Shown: positions 58,555 through 64,000 of the stretch, piece by piece
How positions within the stretch are numbered: position 1 is the stretch's first letter
Layout of the letters: each line of letters starts with the position of its first letter
Source: Micromonospora sp. NBC_01699
Lineage (GTDB): Bacteria > Actinomycetota > Actinomycetes > Mycobacteriales > Micromonosporaceae
Assembly (NCBI RefSeq): GCF_036250065.1
Contig: NZ_CP109199.1
Span: 2,852,001 to 2,916,000 of the forward strand
Direction: 5' to 3'
DNA length: 64,000 bases
Notes under the pieces: model-generated
Database searches by the model: none
What the model was told of the DNA's origin: nothing
What the model saw: only the letters and a program-made list of their open reading frames with translations
Made by a program: the position numbers and the translations under genes

Positions 58555-58776
58555 TCACGAATCCCCATCCCCTTCACCATCTCCGGAGTCGGCCAGCGTG
58601 CCGGTGCCCGTGACCCTCGGGAGGGCCTGGAGGAACTCGATCGCGCGATCCATGTACGGGCATCCGTACTGGGTGCAGTGCAGGCAGACCGGCCGCCACA
58701 GGGGTCCCCGGCGGTGGCGCTTCACCTCCGCGCGAGCGATCCACGCCAACGTGTCGATGCTCAGTTCCCCACTCAT
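58555..58776 (-). CDS. Small Cys-containing protein
   Basis: A 73-residue protein starting 3 nt after the stop of the upstream gene. CLHCTQYGCPYMDRAIEFL could bind zinc. Acidic tail. No known function; such proteins are typical next to XRE/DUF397-type regulators in actinobacteria. Confidence 0.6.
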   Translation of the reverse strand: MSGELSIDTLAWIARAEVKRHRRGPLWRPVCLHCTQYGCPYMDRAIEFLQALPRVTGTGTLADSGDGEGDGDS

Positions 58777-58779
58777 CGG

Positions 58780-59058
58780 TCAGGCCGTCCTCGGTACGGG
58801 CCGCTCGATGTCCGCCAGGACCCGGCGACGGATCGCGTACTCCGCCTCGGGTAGCTCGGGTTTTCCCGCCGGTTTCTCGATGCCGCGCACGGTCACCCAC
58901 TCGGTGTCGTACGCCCCGGCGTCCATCGCCACGTGCGTCACCCGCAAATGGAGATCACCCATGTGGTCCTCGTACGCGGGAACCTTGCTTCGGCGGTAGT
59001 CACCCGCCTCGGCGTGGATGACATCGCCCACCCGCACGAGCCCACTACTGATCATCAC
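58780..59058 (-). CDS. Small hypothetical protein of XRE-associated cluster
   Basis: A 92-residue protein starting with GTG overlapping the upstream stop (GTGA). It has SH3-like beta-rich pattern (VRVGDVIHAE.. TEWVTVRGIEKP) and a charged end. No family recognised. Confidence 0.6.
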   Translation of the reverse strand: MMISSGLVRVGDVIHAEAGDYRRSKVPAYEDHMGDLHLRVTHVAMDAGAYDTEWVTVRGIEKPAGKPELPEAEYAIRRRVLADIERPVPRTA

Positions 59059-59246
59059 GGTCGCCGTTCCGCGGCGCGATAGCCCGCGCGCTGCCCGAAC
59101 GTGAGTACCGCCCTCAGGTCCACCGTCAACTCACCGGCCCACGACGAGCGGGCAAAGGTGGACGATGACCAGACGGGTAGCTGCGGTGCGGCAGCCCCGA
59201 GGGGCCACGGCCAGACACAGCCCCACCAACGGCGAACCAAAAACAT
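59055..59246 (-). CDS. Small basic protein of XRE-associated cluster
   Basis: A 63-residue protein from the ATG at 59246, which has a strong AAGGAGGT site. It is Trp-rich at the start (MFLVRRWWGCVWPWPLG) and basic at the end. Function unknown; overlap with the next gene shows co-translation. Confidence 0.6.
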   Translation of the reverse strand: MFLVRRWWGCVWPWPLGAAAPQLPVWSSSTFARSSWAGELTVDLRAVLTFGQRAGYRAAERRP

Positions 59247-59351
59247 CGCGATACCTCCTTGTTGTCGAGAGCACCCCAAGCGCCGAACCTCGACCTCTGA
59301 GGAGGTAGAAGCGCAAAAGACACATGTCGAGTCGGGGCAGCGGGCCGAACA

Positions 59352-59741
59352 TCAGGGGAGCGGGACGAACAGGCCCGGTGGTTCGGGGGAGATGCGGACC
59401 CAGCAGTCGGTCTGCTCGCCGCAGGTGGGGCAGCGTCCGTCGCGGTCGGGGGAGTGGGCCCTGGCCAGCTCATACGAGCTGACAAGAACATCAACCGAGG
59501 TGTACGGCGACGCCTGCTCGTCGGCGCGGATCCAGCCGACGAAGCGGTTGTGCAGCCAACCGCTGGGCACGTGCCGAAGGTCCTCGGCCGCGACGACGAA
59601 GTACTGACCCAGGTAGAGCCCGAGCGACACCCGACTGCCAGCGAACTCGGCCCGCAGCTCCCGCCGCCGCGTCGCACACGGCCAGTCACCCCCACACCCC
59701 GAGCAAACCCACGTACGCGCCACCGGATTATGCGTACTCAC
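59352..59741 (-). CDS. Zinc-binding-like small protein, paralog B
   Basis: A 129-residue protein from GTG at 59741 with GGAGCAGGG upstream. CSGCGGDWPC at the start and CPTCGEQTDC near the end may bind zinc. The middle has WLHNRFVGWIRADE, similar to the protein at 57977. It heads the small-gene run divergent from the XRE regulator. Confidence 0.6.
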   Translation of the reverse strand: MSTHNPVARTWVCSGCGGDWPCATRRRELRAEFAGSRVSLGLYLGQYFVVAAEDLRHVPSGWLHNRFVGWIRADEQASPYTSVDVLVSSYELARAHSPDRDGRCPTCGEQTDCWVRISPEPPGLFVPLP

Positions 59742-59794
59742 CCCTGCTCCTCCCGGTCACGACCTCTGTTTTCGCTGCTCATCGCGCGGCCAGG

Positions 59795-60026
59795 TCACGG
59801 ACGATCGTGGCCACCCGCACCAGGAGTTTCGGTAAACGGGTTCGTGTAGTCGGACGACTCCCACGCGCACTCCGGCGTGTGCCCGGTCACCCACCTCGTC
59901 CGATCGAACGTGCAACCGGTCCACGTGCATCCGCGCCACGACCACATCGACCGCTGCGCCCGGCGGGAGGTCGCGGCAGTGCGACCATTCACCGACCCAA
60001 AGACGACGTACGGTGCCTGTCGGCAT
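59795..60026 (-). pseudogene. Frameshifted small gene of the same cluster
   Basis: From ATG at 60026 the minus strand reads VRRLWVGEWSHCRDLPPG.. HVRSDEV, then coding quality moves to the next frame with WVTGHTPECAWESSDYTNPF. The joint is at about 59890-59896, where one T restored after GAGGTG would give a continuous protein. A true frameshift or a sequencing error would look the same. Confidence 0.45.
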
Positions 60027-60049
60027 CTGTGGCAGCCCGGCAGGAGTGG

Positions 60050-60376
60050 TCACGACCGTTGATCGTTTCCGTGACGGAACCGGCACCCCCGATTGCCGCG
60101 TAGCCGAGCCGGTCTCGGATCTGCCGAAGTGGTCGAGCGAGGGGACGCCTCATCCTCTGACTCATTCGACGGAGGTACCGCGTTGATCCCATTGCCTCGA
60201 TAGCCAGCGCGCTCTGGGTAAAGCGTCGCAGGACCGATCCCATCCTCGGTCGGCTCGTACGGATCGCTGAACCACTTCCACCTGCCCATCAGCCTCGGTC
60301 CGATCTTGTTCGGCCATTTTGTGAAGACGTGACGGCTGAACTCGGATACCTGCCAGCCGCTACGTTCGATCGTCAT
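60050..60376 (-). CDS. Possible small protein, low support
   Basis: An open frame of 108 codons from ATG at 60376, upstream of the frameshifted gene. Trp-rich start (RSGWQVSEFSRHVFTKW) but a disordered Arg/Ser end, weak ribosome site. It may be a real small gene or chance. Confidence 0.3.
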   Translation of the reverse strand: MTIERSGWQVSEFSRHVFTKWPNKIGPRLMGRWKWFSDPYEPTEDGIGPATLYPERAGYRGNGINAVPPSNESEDEASPRSTTSADPRPARLRGNRGCRFRHGNDQRS

Positions 60377-60531
60377 GTGGGCCGCCACTTCGCAACGTGA
60401 CGACGGCTTCGTATCCCGCTCGACATGCCGCGCGTGCGGGACGGTGCACACACAGCGTTACCGGTAGCCTGCGTAGGTAGAACCTGTGAGCAGTAGGCCC
60501 ACGCGACAGCCCACAAACCCGGAAGTGAATC

Positions 60532-61758
60532 TTGAGCGGATTCGGCAGTGCCCTGCGGCGGCTCCGGAATGAGCGCGGTCTCTCGCTCCGTGGCTTGTCC
60601 ATGCTGGTCAACTACGACTTCGGGTACCTGGGCCAGCTTGAGCGAGGTGAGCGTTCACCGACGTCCAAGGTCGCCAACGCCTGCGACAAGGCACTTGATG
60701 CCAACGGCATCCTTATAGACGAGTACGAGCGAGCGGCGTTAGATGACGGCATGCAACGCCGCACGGTTCTCCGGGCGCTCAGCGCCCTCGCAGTTGGGAC
60801 AGGCCCGCCTCTCGTCGGCTTGGAGGCGCTTCGCCAGGGGCTCGGTCATGCGGTCGATGGCGAGGACCACGACGAGTGGCAGCAGATCGCGCTCGACTAT
60901 GGCCGTGCCTACTACCTCACGCCACCCGACGTGCTGATGGAGCAGGTCACCGCCGATCTCGCTGTGCTGCAAGCGGTCATGGCCGAGAGCAGCAGTCGGC
61001 AGAAGACCGGCCTATTACGAGCTGCCGCCCAGCTCTCGGTGATCGTCGCGATGACCTTGACCGCGACCGGCCGACTGCACATGGCTCGACGTTGGTGGTC
61101 AACGGCCCGGCGAGCCGCCGACGAGTCGCGCTGTGTGGACACGCAGGTGTTGGCGCGGGCCTGGGACGTGACAAACGGCTGCTACGACGGACGTCCACTG
61201 TCCCAAGTAATCGAACGCTCGGACGAGGCCATTGCGCTCGCCGGCAACCGAGCATCGGCAGGATCGGCCGGACTGTACGCCGGACGTGCACAGGCACTCG
61301 CCTTAGCTGGTCGTCACGACGAAGCCCTGACGGCAGTACGTCAGGTCGCGGAGATCACGGCGAGGCTCCCTTCAGAGATCACCAACGACGCTGCGTCGCT
61401 TTGGGCCTGGCCCGAACACCGGCTCCGCCACACGGAGTCGTACGTCGCCACCCACACCGGCAACCTTGCCGACGCCGATGCAGCGCAGGACCGCGCGCTC
61501 GTCCTCTACCCGGAATGCCAAGCCCGACTCAGGACACAGGTCTCCCTGCACCGAGCATCGTGCTTGATTCAAAAGGGGCATGTCGGGGAGGGCCTTCGCT
61601 TCGCCGCCGACCTGCTGGATGAGCTACCCGTGGAGCAACACAACAAGCTGCTGTACGAGGTGGCTCGACATGTAATGGCAGTCGTACCGACGGCTGAACG
61701 TCGACGTATCGAACTCGGCGACCTGGCAGCCCGACTGCCGATCACCTCTATCGCCTGA
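60532..61758 (+). CDS. XRE-family HTH regulator with TPR-like C-terminal domain
   Basis: A 408-residue protein from TTG at 60532 (GGAAG upstream; no better start in frame). The HTH is N-terminal (LRRLRNERGLSLRGLSMLVNYDFGYLGQLERGERSP), followed by about 300 helical residues with TPR-like pairs (LARAWDVTNGCYDGRPL.. GRAQALALAGRHDEALTAVRQV). Such proteins in actinobacteria are expected to sense peptides or stress; here it is divergent from the small-gene run, which it probably controls. Confidence 0.85.
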   Translation: MSGFGSALRRLRNERGLSLRGLSMLVNYDFGYLGQLERGERSPTSKVANACDKALDANGILIDEYERAALDDGMQRRTVLRALSALAVGTGPPLVGLEALRQGLGHAVDGEDHDEWQQIALDYGRAYYLTPPDVLMEQVTADLAVLQAVMAESSSRQKTGLLRAAAQLSVIVAMTLTATGRLHMARRWWSTARRAADESRCVDTQVLARAWDVTNGCYDGRPLSQVIERSDEAIALAGNRASAGSAGLYAGRAQALALAGRHDEALTAVRQVAEITARLPSEITNDAASLWAWPEHRLRHTESYVATHTGNLADADAAQDRALVLYPECQARLRTQVSLHRASCLIQKGHVGEGLRFAADLLDELPVEQHNKLLYEVARHVMAVVPTAERRRIELGDLAARLPITSIA

Positions 61759-61769
61759 GGGGGTTGCCG

Positions 61770-62321
61770 ATGTCCATCTCCTACAAACGGCTCACCGGCT
61801 CATCATCAGCCCCTTGGGTTGCCCGGCTGGTCGACCTGTACGCCGTCGTATATGCCGAGGCTCCGTATGAGGAAGGGCCCGAGGAGGTAGAGGGCTTCCG
61901 GGTCAAGCTTCCAGAGGACATGTTCCGCCCCGGCTTCGAGTTGGTAATCGCGACCGATGACGATGCCCTGCTTGGATTTGCATATGGATGGACGATGCCG
62001 GCGGGTACGTGGTGGTCCAAGGCCGACCGCGAGCCGCCGCCTGTCCTAAAGGCCGCTGACAAGCTTGCGATCATGGAGTGGATCGTTCAGCCAGATAGAC
62101 GGGGTCAGGGGATTGGCGCGCAGTTGATCCGTTGGCTGATCGACGGACGATCAGAGCCATGGGCAACCTTGGCATCTGACTCGCGCTCGGCTGCCCGAGC
62201 CATATATGAGCGTGCGGGCTGGAGCGGTGTCGGTAAGGCTGTGCTTTCGTGGGGCCCGACCATGGATCTATTGGTGCTTCCGCTATCCTCGATCGAGCGC
62301 AAATCAATCGCGCATCGATGA
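61770..62321 (+). CDS. GNAT N-acetyltransferase
   Basis: A 183-residue GNAT protein 11 nt after the XRE gene, from the ATG at 61770 with GAGGGGG upstream. The acetyl-CoA loop RRGQGIGAQLIRWL and the preceding strand IMEWIVQPD are clear, as is the A-I-Y-E-R-A-G-W end. Acceptor unknown; it may modify a small molecule or one of the cluster proteins. Confidence 0.88.
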   Translation: MSISYKRLTGSSSAPWVARLVDLYAVVYAEAPYEEGPEEVEGFRVKLPEDMFRPGFELVIATDDDALLGFAYGWTMPAGTWWSKADREPPPVLKAADKLAIMEWIVQPDRRGQGIGAQLIRWLIDGRSEPWATLASDSRSAARAIYERAGWSGVGKAVLSWGPTMDLLVLPLSSIERKSIAHR

Positions 62322-62589
62322 CCGCCTTTCAAATTGAGTCTCCGTAGAGGTGGCGAAAGCTCGGGCGTGACTTTTTGTACTTGAACAACTACTTGCGATG
62401 AAGCGTTCAATGATTGGATGTCATTCAGAGATGGCCCGACCTCCGCTGAGGCTATTTGAATGACGATCGCATTGACTTGATAAGTCGTTACGTAGTAGAC
62501 ATATTCCGAAGTTTGGGGCGAATCCGTCCGTTTCAAGAGATAATTTATGTCGATGCAACATCTTGATTCATCCACCTACAATCGGTCAG

Positions 62590-63423
62590 GTGGAAGCTTT
62601 TACGGAAATCATCGACTGGTTCAACGCGGGACGGACCTCGGTAGTGATCTCGATGGCTGCCCTGGCTGGGGTTGTCTACTCGGCGCAGTCAGCCCGAGCG
62701 GCCAAGGCGCAGACAGTCTCATCAGACAAGGCGGCGGTTGCCGCGCAAGAGCAGGCAGAGATGGCGCGGCAACAGGCTCAGATGGCGCATGAGCAGGTGG
62801 ATCTAGGACGCCGACAAATCGATCTATTGCTGCGGCAGATCGAACAAGCGGAGCGGATGGAAGCTGCGAATCGGCTCGCGCGCCGCGAAGCTCTGGAACC
62901 GGTAGTCATTGTGGATATCGCACCAGGCGCGAACGATCCTGGCGTCTTCGTCTTGACGATTGCTAATATCGGTTCCACGATTGCTAGGAACGTTCAGATA
63001 AAGGCGCCTGAGGAGATGCTCCGCTCGGACGGCACGAAGATGCACGAGTGGACCGTGTTCACTGAAGGTATTCAGACGATGCCTCCCGGACATAGGATGC
63101 AGTTCTTCTTTGACGTCAGTTTCCAGCCGTTCAAAGGCAACTCTCCACTGAAATGCGAGTTCGTGGTGGACTGCGAGGGTCCGTTCGGTCCAGTGCAGCA
63201 AGCTACCTACGTGGTTGACTTGACTCCTTACAAGGGCGCTTGGGCGGCGCCGACGACTCTCTATTCTGTGGTGAGGCAACTGGAGAACGTAACCGATGCA
63301 ATAAAAGCGACAGGAAAGATCATAGAACGGGAGCGGACTGCCGAACCGAAGTTGCTTGAGCGGTCGCTGGTCGAAACGAGCCAGGTAGACGACGAATACG
63401 CGACGTGGAAGGCGGCAGACTGA
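62590..63423 (+). CDS. Membrane protein with coiled coil, unknown
   Basis: A 277-residue protein. GTG at 62590 follows TACAAT (62577-62582) by 7 nt, a leaderless pattern; TTG at 62563 is the other choice. One membrane helix near the start (about 15-35) is followed by a long charged coiled coil (about 45-110: QEQAEMARQQAQMAHEQVDL) and a beta-rich domain (about 115-215). Lower GC than the left of the window. Family not recognised; such small-membrane-coil proteins are common in defence islands. Confidence 0.7.
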   Translation: MEAFTEIIDWFNAGRTSVVISMAALAGVVYSAQSARAAKAQTVSSDKAAVAAQEQAEMARQQAQMAHEQVDLGRRQIDLLLRQIEQAERMEAANRLARREALEPVVIVDIAPGANDPGVFVLTIANIGSTIARNVQIKAPEEMLRSDGTKMHEWTVFTEGIQTMPPGHRMQFFFDVSFQPFKGNSPLKCEFVVDCEGPFGPVQQATYVVDLTPYKGAWAAPTTLYSVVRQLENVTDAIKATGKIIERERTAEPKLLERSLVETSQVDDEYATWKAAD

Positions 63424-63535
63424 GAGCTTCTGGCAACCCTCGATGTGTGTCTACAGATTCGCGAGCAGGTGGCGAAGCGGTCACTTGGCAGAGCTATGTG
63501 GCTTATACTAAATTCTCTACTGCTCCGCGTCGGCG

Positions 63536-64000
63536 TTAAGACAAAAACCGATCTTCATCCATGCGAGGGTCTGGATCGAATCTTTGCCGCAAAGCATCGC
63601 GAATCGCGGAATCGGTTAGAGTTTGGTCTAGTCGATCGAGCGCCTCATTTAGGTCCGTACATTGGCGCTGTGAAAGATAAAACTGGTGATCGCGGAGTGC
63701 TTGCAGCACGAATCCAAGGTCATTTAGGTCTGGCGTGGATACATCGGCGTTCCGAATCAGGCGAGCGACCAGGTGTTTTATGAGGGCTTGTTCAACTTTA
63801 CGTGGATATGGGGGGAGTATATCGATGGCGCCATCGGTGCTGTACACCACCACGACTGCATTGGGGATATTTTTTTCCGTCCCCTTGCTGGTTCTTAAGT
63901 ATCGAATCGGATTGTTGTATCGGCTGCCTCGACCTGGGTCTCCCGTGCCTGACGCTAGGCCATCGAGGATGACACCAATGGCATGGCATCGGCCCTGAGG
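63536..64000 (-). CDS. C-terminal part of protein with diadenylate-cyclase-like (DisA_N) domain
   Basis: The minus strand is open from the right edge to TAG/TGA at 63536, giving 154 residues of a longer protein. It reads CHAIGVILDGLASG, then RGSRYNNPIRYL and NAVVVVYSTDGAIDILPP, the order and spacing of the DGA and RHR motifs of diadenylate cyclases. Here DGL replaces DGA and SRY replaces RHR, so catalysis is doubtful and a sensor-like or degenerate cyclase is more likely. The last 80 residues are helical. N terminus and context lie outside the window. Confidence 0.65.
   Translation of the reverse strand, partial: PQGRCHAIGVILDGLASGTGDPGRGSRYNNPIRYLRTSKGTEKNIPNAVVVVYSTDGAIDILPPYPRKVEQALIKHLVARLIRNADVSTPDLNDLGFVLQALRDHQFYLSQRQCTDLNEALDRLDQTLTDSAIRDALRQRFDPDPRMDEDRFLS

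Noticed and set aside
62105-62575. Minus-strand open frame of 156 codons over the GNAT end and following gap
   Set aside because: Half lies antisense to the acetyltransferase, no ribosome site and no family.
63445-63783. Plus-strand open frame of 112 codons near the right edge
   Set aside because: Antisense to the DAC-like frame, which has clear motif content.

Overview
The window is high-GC actinobacterial DNA, most likely from a soil or plant-associated member of the Micromonosporaceae (Micromonospora/Actinoplanes type). Pointers are the codon use, GTG starts and GTGA/ATGA stop-start overlaps, a SARP regulator, several ECF sigma factors, secreted CBM2 plant-polymer enzymes, a GH76 enzyme and many small secreted proteins. 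The right end (about 57.9-64.0 kb) falls in GC content and carries small XRE-associated genes, a TTG start and a frameshifted gene, so it reads as an accessory region.

Layout. 0-9.7 kb: cytochrome P450 tail, unknown protein plus M16-like peptidase, an aldo/keto reductase relic, a TetR repressor divergent from a DrrAB-type ABC exporter with a clear palindromic operator, then an SNF2 helicase/SWIM pair. 9.9-13.0 kb: secreted subtilase and secreted SGNH lipase, convergent around a terminator. 13.4-17.9 kb: a four-gene overlapping cluster (membrane protein with a C-terminal GSGS-AIGSQ tag, nucleoside phosphorylase with the same tag at its N terminus, membrane-anchored PLD-like protein, Nudix regulator) that looks like an uncharacterised conflict or signalling system. 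17.9-21.9 kb: a complete ABC importer. 22-31 kb: membrane proteins, alpha/beta hydrolase, a SARP-SigG operon divergent from a secreted SH3-like protein, and a LysG/LysE-type pair.

31-43.6 kb: secreted M36 metalloprotease, secreted GH76, a glyoxalase-PhzF fusion divergent from a MerR gene, an F420-type LLM oxidoreductase behind a 22-bp tandem repeat, a YCII/ECF-sigma pair, tandem NmrA-like reductases and a PNPOx-like protein. 43.9-51 kb: CE15 glucuronoyl esterase-CBM2 and GH11 xylanase-CBM2 share palindromes just upstream of their promoters, suggesting one xylan-response regulon; between them lie a second YCII/ECF-sigma module and a DHA2 MFS exporter. 51-57.8 kb: a membrane-spanning XRE sensor facing a secreted SH3-like gene across helically phased CCGGACA repeats, a DUF1963 protein, and a two-gene split and order-swapped version of the VioB/RebD enzyme (ferritin-like half first).

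57.9-64 kb: a minus-strand run of small proteins divergent from an XRE/TPR regulator and a GNAT acetyltransferase, then a membrane coiled-coil protein and, at the right edge, the C-terminal part of a protein resembling a diadenylate-cyclase (DisA_N) domain with altered catalytic motifs. No tRNA, rRNA, CRISPR array or insertion sequence was recognised. Several genes (274, 17136, 53338, 62590) start exactly 6-7 nt after a TANNNT box, consistent with leaderless transcripts.
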